Source of the DNA: Caenorhabditis elegans
Lineage: Eukaryota > Nematoda > Chromadorea > Rhabditida > Rhabditidae
NCBI RefSeq assembly: GCF_000002985.6
Contig: NC_003281.10
Location: 11,470,001 to 11,534,000, forward strand
DNA: 64,000 bases
Reading direction: 5' to 3'
Under the pieces are notes generated by a model. It saw only the letters and a list, made by a program, of their open reading frames with translations, made no database searches and was not told the DNA's origin. Below are positions 41,500-53,758 of this stretch, in pieces. The translations under genes were made by a program, and so were the position numbers. Within the stretch, counting starts at the first letter, position 1. Each line of letters begins with the position of its first letter.

Positions 41500-42420
41500 T
41501 TTACGAAAAAGGAAAATTTCCTAAAAGCTGGTGTATATTTCGAAAAATTAAATTTTCGATTTTAGGATTTAAAAAATCGAAAAACCGATATCTTTTGCAA
41601 ATGTTTGCAAAAAGAAAATTTTTTAATGAAAAAATGCTGTAAAAATAGGTTTTTCCGATTAAAAAAAGCGTTTTTTCGGCCAAAATCACGAAAAACCCAA
41701 AAACCCCCATTTTTAACAAAAAAAAAACAATAATTTTTACCGAAAAATTGGAAAATCAATCAGAAAATTCGATTTTTTTCCCCTAAAAACACGAAAAAAA
41801 AAATGTTTAAAAAACTCAATTTTCTATTAAATTTTGTTTTTTTTTTTACTTTACAAAAAAAGGCAAACTTCCTAAAAGTTCTTGAAAATTCGAAAAATTA
41901 AATTTTTTATTCTAGAAAAAAAATTCCAAACCGATATTTTTCTGCAAATTTTTCAACAAAAAATTTTAATGAAAAAAAGCCATAAAAATAGGTTTTTTTC
42001 GATTGCGAAAAGTGCTTTTTTTTCGCCTAAAACTCGAAAAATACAAAAAAAACCAATTTTTAACGGAAAAAACAATAATTTTCAGCGAAAAATCAATCAA
42101 AAAATTCGATTTTTCCCCTAAAAACACGAAAAAAATGTTTTAAAAAACTCAATTTTCTATTAAATTTTTTTTTTTCTTACTTTACAAAAAAGAAACATTT
42201 CCTGAAAATATATTAAAATTTTTGATTTTAGAAGAAAAACATCGAAAAACCGATATTTTTGCGCAGATTGAAAGAAAACAGACAATTTTTAACGAAAAGC
42301 TATTAAAAAGTTTTTTCTCCCCTAAACGACGAAAAATACCCAAAAAAAAACTATTTTTATCGAAAAAATTCAAAAATCAATCAAAAAATTCGATTTTTTC
42401 AGGAAAAATTTTGAAAAAAA
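41500..42420 (+). repeat. Three tandem units of about 330 bp, 3' of the RGG gene
   Basis: Units begin near 41500, 41825 and 42155 with '(a)ctttac(a/g)aaaaaaggnaa' then 'cttcctaaaagt', and share 'ccgatatttttctgcaaat'. A related copy in inverted orientation lies at 43330-43920 and again near 44300-44400, on the other side of the last such-1 exons. Confidence 0.75.
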
Positions 42421-42574
42421 GCTCGGTAACCCCGTTCAGAATATACCCAGATTTAAACCGATTTTTTGTAGATTTCAACCAAAATTCAAACCACCGTACG
42501 GTCCTATATTATGAATTTATCTACACAAATTTGGTTCAAATCTGTACAAATTCGGTTCTGAACGGGTTTGATGC

Positions 42575-42835
42575 GTACCCTGATATTCACTTTTCTTCCA
42601 AAAGTGAATAATTTGTATTTTTATTCGTTTTCCACTTCTGATATTCATTTCTTTCTTGAAAAAGATGAAAATCTCGTATTTTTGTCTCATTTTTTCTTAA
42701 AATTCATTCTTCTGTTTCCCAAACCTTTTACCCCTTTTTTTGATATTCACTTTTCTTCCATCAGTGAATAATTTGTATTTTTTATTCATTTTTCCCCCAA
42801 AAAGTGAATACTCCATTCTTTCATCTGTAAAATAA
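42575..42835 (+). repeat. Short tandem repeat, GATATTCACTTTTCTTCCA unit
   Basis: Three to four imperfect copies of 'gatattcacttttcttccan' + 'aagtgaataatttgtatttt' + T-rich DNA between 42578 and 42820. Non-coding, between convergent genes. Confidence 0.75.
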
Positions 42836-42875
42836 ATTTTCCTGTGTTATGTTTTTAAAACGGTGCAAAAATTTA

Positions 42876-42881
42876 TTTATT
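42876..42881 (-). promoter_or_regulatory. Poly(A) signal AATAAA of such-1
   Basis: AATAAA on the minus strand about 65 nt beyond the stop codon at 42945; a second overlaps at 42872. Confidence 0.65.
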
Positions 42882-42944
42882 CCAAACTCGTAAACATATA
42901 TTGAGATCAATCTACAAAATACAACAAACAAAAAAAAATTGCTA

Positions 42945-44074
42945 TTAAATAAACATCCACGTGCATGGCCCAGGAAAATCCGCCTCAATCTTTCCGAATC
43001 GTTCCTTCGCCTTCATCTCCTTCTGCTCATCCGGATAGAGGCCGCCCGAGTGGTGGAGAATCGTGAGCTCGGTGAGCAGAAGCTTCTCCATCGCTGGCCA
43101 CTTGTTGCCGATGATTTGGGCTTTGCATTGTTTCAGATGAACTCGAGGATCTGGAAATTTACAAGTTTTTTGGGAAAATCTGAAAATTTCCACCAACCTT
43201 TGTGCATGAGACGCAGACAACGAGCCATCGAAACGTGATAGATGGCTTTCTCGATGAAAGATCCGAAATGTTCGATTTTGGCGCTCAAAGCATGCAAAAC
43301 CTGAAAATTTTTGAATGAAAAGTCGAATTTTTCGATAAAAATTGGTTTTTTTTGTATTTTTCGTCAATTTTTCGAGTTTTAGGCGGAAAAAACGTTTTTT
43401 TTTTTGCTCAAAAAACCTATTTTTATAGTTTTATTTGTTAAAGATTAATTTTTTTTAGTTTTCGTAAAAAAATCTTTTTTTTTCGTTTTCAGCCCTGATT
43501 GGTCTCTTTTTGTTTTTCAATTTGTGCAAAAATATCGGTTTTTCGATTTTTTTTTTCTCCTAAAATCGAAAATTTTAATATATTTTCAGGAAATGTTGCT
43601 TTTTTTTAAGTAAAAAAAAAAAACAAAATCTAATAGAAAATTGAGTTTTTGAACATTTTTTTCGTGTTTTTAGGGGAAAAAATCGAATCTTTCGATTGAT
43701 TTTTCAAGTTTTCGGTAAAATTATAGTTTTTTTTTGAAAAAAAAAGATGTTTTTAAACAATTTTTCGTCGTTTTTTCGTGTTTTAGACGAAAAAACGCTA
43801 TTTTTTTGTTAAAAATTTATTTTTTTTGCAGTTTTCGTTAAAAATTGTCTGTTTTTTCTTTCAATTTGTGCAAAAATATCGGTTTTTCGATTTTTTTTCC
43901 TAAAATCGAAAATTTAATTTTTCGAACAATATATTACGGGGACACAAAATTTCGAGAATGTGTACTACACAACATATTTGACGCGCAAATTATCTCGTAG
44001 CGAAAGGAAAACTACAGTAATCCTTTAAATGACTACTGTAGCGCTTTTGTCGATTTACGGGATCTCGATTCTTT

Positions 44075-44113
<39 letters not shown>

Positions 44114-47100
44114 AATTAAAGTTGAGCAAGAAATTAGAACATAATACGAAGAATCGAGATCCCGTAAATCGACACAAGCGCTACAGTAGTCATTTAAAGG
44201 ATTACTGTAGTTTTCTTTTCGCTACGAGATATTTTGCGCGTCAAATATGTTGAGCAGTACGCAATCTCAGAATTTTGTGTTACCGTGACAGGAAATGATA
44301 ATTTTTTGTAAAGAAAAACAATTTAATAGAAAATTGAGTTTTCTGAACATTTTTTTTTTCGATTTTTCCTGAAAACAAATCGAAAAAAAAAGTTTTTTTT
44401 CGTGTGACACGGCGTGTAAATTGGTACCTCTGGCCTAGAAAAAAGCTTGAAAAACAATGAAAATGCGCGTGGTGTTTGCGGACTTGACTACCGTAGTCCA
44501 CATAAATTTTAGCAATTAATACTTCCCGGTTTCGTTTTATATGATAATATCGTTGAATTTAAGCAAAAAATGCATTAGTTTCACGAAAAAGAATAGAAGA
44601 AACCCTAAAATTATATGAAATTCAAACACCAAAAAATATGAACTGCGTTGAACGAAACAAAGCAGTTTGAAGCTGCATTAAGGAACAGCGCTTTTAAGTG
44701 TAAACTTGTGACGGTGGGTATACATTTTATGTACTTAAATTGTTCAAAAACCTTCATTTAGTCAATTGGTGAAGTTTCAAAAACTTTGCGAATCTAGTTT
44801 TTGAAAAAATTTAAAATTTGTGGCAATTTTACCGATTTTTCGTGAATTTCCGAGCTAAAATTGAAAAATTCAATATGAGCTTGTGACGGTGGGTATGATT
44901 TTTTTGCACATAATTTGTTTGAAATAGTCTACCAAGTAAACTGGTGAAGTGTCAGAAAATTTGTGGACCTAGTTTTTGAAAAAAGTTCAAAAATGTGCCA
45001 ATTTTGACAAATTTTAGTGGTTTTTGGAGCTAAAATAGAAAAATTCAATATGAACTTGTGACGGTGGGTATGATTTTTTTGCACATAATTTGATTATAAT
45101 AGTCTACTGAGTAAACTGGTGAAATTTTAGAAAATTTGTGGATCTAGTTTTTGAAAAAAATTCAAAAATGTGAAAGTTTTGACGCATTTTCCTAATAATT
45201 GCCTAATAAATCGAATTTCCACCTTTACTTGGGAAAATAATCGTTTTTAAATGTGATTTATTCATTTTAAAAACAATTTTTTGTATATTTGTGTATTTTT
45301 GATCCATTATAATGTCTCATTCATCGATTTTCAATGACATTAAAAATTTAAATTCAAATTTCGCGCGCCGCGGCCATGGCCTAGGATTCTCACTTTTCAC
45401 TTTTCGCTAGGCCAGATGTACCAATTTACACGCCGTGCATGTGGGGACAATTCCAACTTTTTCGACAAAATTCTCCTTCTCCCGCACCTGATAAGCCTCC
45501 CGAGCCATAAACCGGCCGAGCATCAAGCTTCCAACTCGTCTAACAACCAGCAAATTTGCATCCAAAAAATGCGCATTCACCGCCACTTTGCCGGCTTCTT
45601 GAATCTGAATCTCTGCAGTTTCAAATTGTCCGTAGGCCGTATGAATCGTCGCCATTTGCATATGAATCCGCATCGAACCTCGTACATCACCACACTCGTA
45701 GGTTCCCAAAAGGAGCACCGCTTCTGCGAGTTTTCCTGTCGCCGCGAGCAACAAAGACTTGCGGAGCACAAATTCCAGCGGGGCAGAAGTTTCGAGACCC
45801 GCCAGGTGTCGGGAGCATTCAGAGTACTTGTTAAGCAGGAAATTTCTCTCGAAATTGACGATTTTCGAGCAAATATCCACGTGGCGAGCTGCCATCCAAT
45901 TGATATTCTCGGGGAATCGGTTTTTAAGAATATCGATTGTTTTTTGAGCCTTCTCATAATCACCAACAGCTGCCAGAGAGTAGACGAGATTCACACCAGC
46001 GACTGCCTGAGATGAGATGTATTTAATTTTTTTCTTAGTGTTTTCGGCAAAAATGGATTTTTTGTTTCTTTTTTTCGGCAAAAATGGATTTTTTTATTGG
46101 CAAAACTGGATTTTTTGTGTGTGTTTTTTTTTATTCAAATGAAAAAATTGTGCTTTTTTTGGAAAAAACATGGATTTTTTAAAGTTTTTTAATGGCAAAA
46201 ATGTATTTTTTTTGTGCATTTTTCTGGCAAAAATGGATTTTTTTTTAATTTATTGGAAAAAATGGATTTTTTTTCGGGCAAAAAACAACAAAAAAAAAAC
46301 ATTTTTTTTTCCAAAAATGTTATGTTTTATGATGAAAAATCGAAATTTTCTCCGTTTTTTTTAAATCGAAGTTCCAGCTTCTCACATGGCTCTCCGTCTC
46401 CAAAATCGGACTATTTGGAGCATCACAGTTGCTCACGATCATTGTCTCGGCAACACGCTTTGCTTGATGGTACATTCCGCTTTGGATTCTGGAATTTTCA
46501 ATAAATTTATTTAAATAGAAAAACCCTGAAAAAGCAATGAAAATTCCACAAAGTTTTGAATCTACAGTACCCATATTAAAGGCGCACACTTTTTAAATTA
46601 AAAACAAAAATTTAAAAGGTGTGTTGCGCCTTTAAAGAGACTACTGTAACTTGCAAATTTGAATTTAATCGATTTTTTTTTAAAGTTTTACCGGGGGTCT
46701 CGACGCGAAATTTTTTGTTAAATGCGAAATGAAATGTGCCTTCAATATGAGTACTGTAATTTCAAAAGTTTGTGGAATTTTCATCGATTTTTCAGAGTTT
46801 TTCTTTAAAAAATGAATTTATTCATCTAAAAACTGAAATAAAGCATCAAAAACTATGAAAAATCGATAAAAATTTCCGTTTGTTATAGTTTTTAATGCTT
46901 TATTTCAGTTTTTTTAAAAGAAAAACTCTGAAAAATCGATGAAAATTCCGCAAAGTTTTGAAATTACAGTACTCATATTAAAGGCACATGCCATTTCGCA
47001 TTTAACAAAAATTTTCGCGTCGAGACCCCGGGTACCGTATTTTTGACACAAAAATCGTAGAATTTATCGGTTTTTTTTTCAGAAAAATCGATAGTTTTCG

Positions 47101-50100
47101 AGAGAAAATATCGAAAATTTCTCATTTTTCTGATAAAATCGGCAATTTTTCGGCGAAAAATAGCCATAATAAAAAATATTTACAATCCACTAGTCATAAT
47201 AGCATTCGCAAATGCTTGTAAAACGAATCCCTTATTGTTCATGTCCAGTAGAAGCCGAAGACGATGAAATCCCACGGAAACGTAGTCAGCAGTGCTGTTG
47301 TGTCTGACAAAAAAAACAATTTTAATGTAGGTTTTAGTGATTTTCACAATTTTTCAGCCTGAAATTGCCCATTTTCAGTGATTTTCGGTTTTTTTTTTTG
47401 GTAGAAATTGCGCACAATTTTCCAAATTTTTAGACAAAAAATTTGGAAAATCACTGAAAATGTGAAATTTTTGGCTGCCTACTTGAAGAATTTCCCATCC
47501 ATCATATCCTGAATACACAGTAAAAACTTGCACATTGACACCAAAAAAGCGTGTAGTTCGTAGTCTTCGCGGAAGTTTTTCTGAAGTGATCGGAGAGTTG
47601 GCACGTTTAAACTGCAATTTTTGGAATGAATTTTTTTTGGGGATTTTAATATTTTAATTCCAATATTCCTACTCGACAGCTGCGTGAACCGAATTCTGCT
47701 GGACACGACGCTCGTTTTCCACCGATTCCTCTTCTTTTTTGCCTGAAATTATTATCATGGTTTTTGCAAAAATTCGCGGCATCGCACAGAAAAAGGGGCG
47801 GAGCGTAATTTAGCAACCCTGTGGCACGGTTTTCCACTTTTTTTTTTCGAATAAAAGGTTATAAGCTGCTAAATTTGCATTTAAGATTTTTTTTTCTTTC
47901 ATTTTCTTTTTAAATTCATTTTCTTTCTTAAATGAAAATTTAGCGGCTTATAACCTTTTTATTCGAAAAAAAAAGAGGAAAACCGTGCCGCAGGGTTGCT
48001 AAATTACGCCCCGCCTCTTTTTCTGTGCGGCGACGCTGCTTTTTGCAAAATTCACGGATTTTTATCTGAAATTCACGGATTTTTATTCCTCTGAAACCTT
48101 CGGGAAAATGCCGATTTCAGCTGAAACAAGCAATTTTCAATATTTTGACACTGTTTTTCAATTGAAAAAATGGTCAATCAGTAGAATTTTCTCCGTTTTG
48201 TAGTAGTACCAGCTGCAAAAGTTTCGCCGGAAAGACGCTGTAAAAGTGGTCCTGACATGTAAATCGAGTTGATTGTCACTTCCATATTTGCGATTCGATT
48301 ACACATATCGTCCACGTTCACCTGTGATTGTTGGATACTCTCGGCGAAAAGGGCACTCGCGATTTGTCTGGAATGATTTATGAAAATTTACGGGAAAATT
48401 GATTTTTCACTGCAACTTTTTCCTCACGAGGGACGAGGAAAAGTTGTTTCTAGGCCATGGCCGAGGGGCCGACAAGTTTCAGCGGCCATTTATCTTGCTT
48501 TGTTTTCCGCCTGTTTTCTTTTGTTTTTCACAGCTTTTTCCCGTTTTTTATTATTAAAACTGATAAATAAATTCTTTTTGCAGATGCTAAAACAGTTTCC
48601 AAGTAAAAAAATTATGTATTCAGTGGGCAAGCAGCGGTGAAAGTGGGCATTGTAATATGATGGATTACGGGAATACAAAACCTAAACTTTTTTTGAAACA
48701 TGATACATTTGCTGCTTAGATGCTGAAGCTACCTGATTTTCATAACGAGACCGCTGAAAAAGTTTTGAGGTTTTCAAAATTCAACTTTTTGTGCGAAAAT
48801 CTCGACTTTTTCACCGAAAAAAGTTAAATTTTGGAAAACTATCTCGACTTTTTCACCGAAAAAAGTTGAATTTTGAAAACCTCAAAACTTTTTCAGCGGT
48901 CTCGTTATGAAAATCAGGTAGTCTCAGCATTTAAGCAGCATATGTATCATGTTTCAGAAAAAGTTTAGGTTTTGTATTCCCGTAATCCATCATATTACAA
49001 TGCCCACTTTCACCGCTGCTTGCCCACTGAATACATAATTTTTTTACTTGGAAATTGTTTTAGCATCTGCAAAAAATATTTATTTATCAGTTTTATTAAG
49101 AAAAAACGAAAAAAATCAGTGAAAAACGAAAGAAGACAGGCGGAAAACAAAGCAAGATAAATGGCCGCTGAAACTTTTCGGCCCCTCGGCCATGGCCTAG
49201 AAACCACTTTTCCTCGTCCCTCGTTAGGAAAAAGTTGCAGTGTTTTTTTTAATGTTAATGGGGTAGATTTGCAGCAAAATCTCCAAAATAGCTTAAAATG
49301 TAGAAGTAACACAAAAAAAGAGCTGCAGTACCATTTTTTCAACTGAAAAAAAAGGAAATTTCTCAGTTTAAAGTGCAAAATATCCTTTGAAGTGCCAGAA
49401 AAAGTGTATGAAAGAGAAAATCCGATCGAAAAATTACATTTTCGTATTCAATAAAAATGGGGGAAATTCTTCGATTTCAACATTTTCTGTGAGTTTTTTA
49501 AAGGAAAATTTTCAATTTTTCACAGAAAAATGTCATTTTCAGGTACTTTTTAAAGTTTTATTGACCAAATTAGCTTTAAAAAATTACATGTTGTTTTCAA
49601 ATTCTCAGAAAAAACCGCAAAAAACGCGATATTTTAATTTTGGCTAAGTTCTCTCTAAAATAAGAACTCCCCGACCAATCAGCGACTGGCTCCGTCCACT
49701 TTTCAACCAATTAGGCTAAATTTTTTCGAATTTTCCCCTGAAAATGCATGAAAATATTACGGGAACACTGAACTCTGTGTATCTCGTAGCGAAAACTACA
49801 GTAATCCTTTCAATGACTACTGTAGCGCTGGTGTCGATTTACGGAAATCATTTATTAATCAATGAAATATTAACAGAAAACTAAAGAAAACTGTATTTTT
49901 TTTGACATTTTTTGTTTTAATATTTTATTGATTAATGTATGGTTTCCGTAAATCGACACCAGCGCTACAGTAGTCATTGAAAGGATTACTGTAGTTTTCG
50001 CTACGAGATACACAGAGGGTTCAGTGCCCCCGGAACATTTTCATGCATTTTCAGTGAAAAATTCGAAAAAATTCAGTCTGATTGATTGAAAAGTGGACGG

Positions 50101-53100
50101 AGCCAGTCGCCGATTGGTCGGGGAGTTCTTATTTTAGAGAGAGCTTAGACAAAATTTAAAACATCGCGTTTTTCGCGATTTTTCTGAATTTGAGACAATT
50201 TGTATCTTTTTAAAGCTAATTTGGTCAATAAAACTGTAAAAAAGTACCAGAAAATGACATTTTTTCAGTGAAAGAAGAAAACGTTGAAATCGAAGAATTT
50301 TCAATACGAAAATGCAATTTTTCGATCGGATTTTCATTTTTTTAAACACTTTTTCTGGCACTTCAAAGGAAATTTTTCAGCTTAAACTGAGAAGTTTCCC
50401 TTTTTCAGTTAAAAAAATAGTACTGCAGCTCTCATTTTAGAGAGAATTTAGCCAAAATTGAAAATTAGTTTTTTTTTTTTCGTTTTTTTTGTGGAAGTTC
50501 AGTGTTCCCGTAATTCATGCATTTTCGGGGGAAAATTCGAAAAAATTTAGCTCAATTGGTTGAAAAGTGGACGGAGCCAGTCGCTGATTGGTCGGGGAGT
50601 TCTTATTTTAGAGAGAACTTAGCCAAAATTAAAATATCGCGTTTTTTGCGGTTTTTTCTGAGAATTTGAAAACAACATGTAATTTTTTAAAGCTAATTTG
50701 GTCAATAAAACTTTAAAAAGTACCTGAAAATGACATTTTTCAGTGAAAAATTGAAAATTTTCCGTTAAAAAACTCACAGAAAATGTTGAAATCGAAGAAT
50801 TTCCCCCATTTTGAATACGAAAATGTAATTTTTCGATCGGATTTTCTCTTTCATACACTTTTTCTGGCACTTCAAAGGATATTTTGCACTTTAAACTGAG
50901 AAATTTCCTTTTTTTTCAGTTGAAAAAATGGTACTGCAGCTCTTTTTTTGTGTTTTTCTCATTTTAGAAAGAATTTAGCCAAAATTGAAAATTAGTTTTT
51001 TTTTTTGTGGAAATAGGGCTATTTTCGGGTTTTTTTCAATTTTTTTTCAATAAAATTTTTTTTGGATTTTTGTATTTTTCTGCAAATTGCTGACATCCAA
51101 ATTCCCTAACCTTTCCCCAAAAATCCTATGAACTCTTCCTTGCAAAATGGGCCCAAATCTCAAAGCAACTTGGCTCGGAGACATTAATTTCAGTGTTTCC
51201 AACGCGTGCTTCGAATTTTCAGTGATTTCAAGCATGCTCATATCGAAGAATTGTTTCAGTGATTTTACAGCATCCGATGAGTTTTTTAACTGTACAAAAA
51301 TCGCTGCACGGAGCAGATGTACATCGACAACGTCATGATGTCGGCGATGAATTGTGTCACACCAGTCAAGAATCTGGAAATATGACATTGCTTTTGTCGG
51401 GCATAGTTGGACGAGACGGAGCTGTGCGGCACACCAGTGACGAGCACGAATTGAGCAGTCGATTTCGGTGGGAAGAGCTCGATTGATTCCGGATAATATT
51501 GGGTGGCTGCTGGAAATTCAAATCGTTTTTTTTTGCGAAAAATTGACGATTTTAAACGATTTTTTTCGACTGAAAAACTTTGAAAAAAAAATTAATTTTA
51601 GACCGAAAAAATTTTTCAAGGAAAAATGTATGAATTTTCACTGAAAATTTGCGGTTTTTTGGCTTTTTTGGGTGGAAAAATTCCGTAAAAAATTCATTTT
51701 TTGGTCAAAAAATCGCAAAAATTGTGTATTTTTCCGTTTTTTTTTCAGTAAAAAAAATCGAAAGCTTAAATTTCGTTCAAAAATTAATTTAAATCCCCCA
51801 CTTTTCTGGTTTTTGAAAGCTTTTTGGTCCTTAAAGACCAAAAAAAGTCTCCTAAAATAGCTTTTTTTAAATTTTTAACCAGAAAATAGTAATTTTCACG
51901 AATTTTTGACAAAAAAAGATTTTTGTTTGGGTTTCTAATCGAAAATGCCGAAATAATCGTAATACATTGACGAAAAAAAATTTGAACCCATTCGAAAGAA
52001 CAAAAAATTCGCAATTTTTACGATTTTTCAACTGAAAAAACGGGTTTAACGATTTTTTTGACTGATAACCCAAAAAAAAATCAGTGTTACCGGTTTTTAG
52101 ACTGAAAACCGAATTTTCAACGTTTTACTACAGAAAAAAGCAAAAAGACTCGCAATTTTGACGTTTTTCCTACCGAAAAACGCTTCTTGTTTGATTTTTC
52201 TCAAAACAAAACCTCAAAAAAATTTATTTTATACCGAAAAATCGAATTGTCAAGGGTTTCCCATTCAAAAGAACAAAAAATTCGCATTTTTTACGATTTT
52301 TCGACTGAAAAACTCAAAAGAAACATCAATTTTAACCGGTTTTTTGACTGAAAATCGAATTTTCACCGATTTCCTACAGAAAAAAAGCAAAAAACTTGCA
52401 ATTTTAGCGCTTTTCAAACCGAAAAAACATTTTTTTCTTCAATTTTTCCACCCAAAAAAGAAAAAAAAGCTAAAAAGCAAAATTTTCTGTTTTCAGAATT
52501 TCCTAAAAAATCCAAAAATTACAATTTTTTCTTTTTTTGGGTGGAAAATCCTTGAAAACTCGATTTTTCAGTCTTAAAATTACGAAAACTCGATTTTTCG
52601 GTCTAAAAAAACGCAAAATATGCAATTTTTCAGCTTTTTTAGGTGGAAAAACCTTGAAAAGAATTTTTCGGTAAAAAAATTGTTTAAATTTTTTTCGTCA
52701 ATGTATTACGATTATTTCGGCATTTTTCGATTAGAAACCCAAACAAAAATCTTTTTTTTTTTGTCAAAAATTCGTGAAAATTACTATTTTCTGGTGAAAA
52801 ATTTAAAAAAAAAGCTATTTTAGGAGACTTTTTTTGGTCTTTAGGGACGAAAAAGCTTTCAAAAACCAGAAAAGTGGGGATTTAAATTAATTTTTGAACG
52901 AAATTTACGCTTTCGATTTTTTTTACTGAAAAGAAAAACGGAAAGATACACAATTTTTGCGATTTTTTGACCAAAAAATGAATTTTTAACGGAATTTTTC
53001 CACCCAAAAAAGGCAAAAAATCGCAATTTTTCAGTGAAAATTCATACATAATCTCTAAAGTTCCTGAAATAATCCATTTTTGGAATTTCTCTGCAATCTC

Positions 53101-53758
53101 AAAAGTTCCATTCTGCGAGGTTCTTGTGTACTGCATCATGACGCGTTTTATCCAAATATACAAAAACGAGTTGCTATTCATAAAAGTGAGCTCGTCGAGC
53201 CAAGAATCTTCACGTTTTAGCACTTTCTCGTGATTTGGACGTTTTGCAGTGTAGAATGCGTCTTCAAAGAGCATTTCTATTTGATCTTCACCGTGCGCGA
53301 GCTTTTCCATGCTGAAAATTACGAAAATCACGTTTTTTGTGTTGAAAAAACTCGGAATTTTGAAAAATTATTCTAGAAAACCTTGTAACAAATCGATAAT
53401 AAATGGATCGCCCGAGCCCATCGTTCAAAATTCTCACGATACAGCGAAAATCGTCGTAGGAAATTTCAGATTTCATGATGATTAAGCCATAGAGAACTGT
53501 GAATACTCTGAAAAACCAAATTTTATTTTTCATTTTCAACATTTTTATTCCAAAAAACCGAGTTTTCTCATCCTTATCGAAAGGCTTCAGGCTTGGCACC
53601 GCGCCAACTCCGAAATGTGCGTGAAAAAGTGTGCGAATTAGTTGAAAAATGGCGATTTTCGTTGGTGTCACAGGTTCGCCGGTGATATTCAGTAGAGTAT
53701 GGCCAAAAAGTGAATCCAGACTGACGATTCGTCGAGTTTGCGCTTTTTTCGGAGGCAT
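42945..53758 (-). CDS. such-1: Anaphase-promoting complex subunit 5 (APC5)
   Basis: Twelve exons, all in phase: 53758-53559, 53507-53382, 53311-53048, 51509-51111, 48367-48210, 47742-47673, 47611-47483, 47303-47184, 46488-46386, 46006-45488, 43300-43198, 43150-42945. The protein has 798 residues (human APC5 about 755). A TTCTTCCAG acceptor lies one base before the ATG. APC5 is a TPR scaffold subunit of the APC/C ubiquitin ligase that drives anaphase and mitotic exit. The TPR-type helical repeats are clear in exons 4 and 8-12 (DWCDTIHRRHHDVVDVHLLR; LVYSLAAVGDYEKAQKTIDI; MQMATIHTAYGQFETAEIQI). The C-terminus EKLLLTELTILHHSGGLYPD is APC5-like. C. elegans has two APC5 genes, such-1 and gfi-3. I assign such-1 from its neighbours xpb-1, tin-10 and nars-2, by memory. 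Introns are large and packed with foldbacks. Confidence 0.9.
43330..43925 (-). repeat. Inverted copy of the 41.5-42.4 kb repeat in such-1 intron 11
   Basis: 'gattttttttttctcctaaaat' to 'aatatattttcaggaaatgt' and 'aatctaatagaaaattgagt' are the complement of blocks at 42.13-42.24 kb. About two units are present. Confidence 0.75.
43940..44285. repeat. Foldback element B, copy 2
   Basis: Arms 'cacaacatatttgacgcgca' to 'cgatttacgggatctcgatt' and complement, around a (TA)n loop at 44077-44110. It is inserted within the 41.5-42.4-type repeat, because 'caatttaatagaaaattgag' resumes at 44319. Confidence 0.87.
44408..45439. mobile_element. Non-autonomous element with 30 bp terminal inverted repeats
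   Basis: Left end 'cacggcgtgtaaattggtac' 'ctctggccta' (44408) and right end, the complement with one mismatch (to 45439). The 1.03 kb interior has no transposase ORF and contains three tandem copies of a 175 bp unit starting 'cttgtgacggtgggtat' (44705, 44880, 45055). It lies in such-1 intron 10, ending about 48 bp from the donor of exon 10. I see no clear target-site duplication. Confidence 0.7.
46555..47040. repeat. Foldback(s) in such-1 intron 8
   Basis: Arms of about 165 bp: 'gggtctcgacgcgaaatttt' to 'aactgaaataaagcatcaaa' (46695-46855) and the complement to 47030. A smaller related inverted pair (CTACAGTA / TACTGTAA with GGCGCACAC) lies at 46560-46650. Confidence 0.85.
47765..48055. repeat. 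Foldback element D, copy 2
   Basis: 'gcacagaaaaaggggcggag' to 'aataaaaggttataagctgc' is mirrored by 'gcggcttataacctttttat' to 'cctctttttctgtgcggcg'. It lies in such-1 intron 5. Confidence 0.87.
48405..49252. repeat. Foldback with about 420 bp arms
   Basis: 'ctgcaactttttcctcacga' through 'ggccatggccgaggggccga' is mirrored by the right arm ending 'ttaggaaaaagttgcagtg'. Both arms encode the same meaningless 62-residue ORF in opposite orientation, so identity is very high. It lies in such-1 intron 4. Confidence 0.92.
49380..50905. repeat. Nested inverted repeat cluster
   Basis: Three copies of one segment: 49380-49735 (plus), 50065-50390 (minus) and 50545-50905 (minus). Each ends in the CCGACCAATCAGCGAC / GTCGCTGATTGGTCGG block related to the nars-2 array. 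Between copies 1 and 2 sits foldback B copy 3 (49745-50035). All lie in such-1 intron 4. Confidence 0.85.
51620..53045. repeat. Large inverted repeat in such-1 intron 3
   Basis: Left arm 51640-51995 ('tttggtcaaaaaatcgcaaa' to 'atgccgaaataatcgtaata') is mirrored at 52690-53040. The 0.7 kb loop holds decayed tandem 'aaaaacgcaaaatttgcaattttt'-like A/T runs. The right arm runs up to the donor of exon 3. Confidence 0.88.

Noticed and set aside
45416-46015. 199-residue plus-strand ORF opposite APC5 exon 10
   Set aside because: It is antisense to a 519 nt exon with clear TPR-type sequence; the open frame is a by-product.
48490-49160. Duplicated 62-residue ORF (MYSRNPSYYNAHFHRC...)
   Set aside because: It lies in both arms of a foldback in such-1 intron 4, with no support as a gene.
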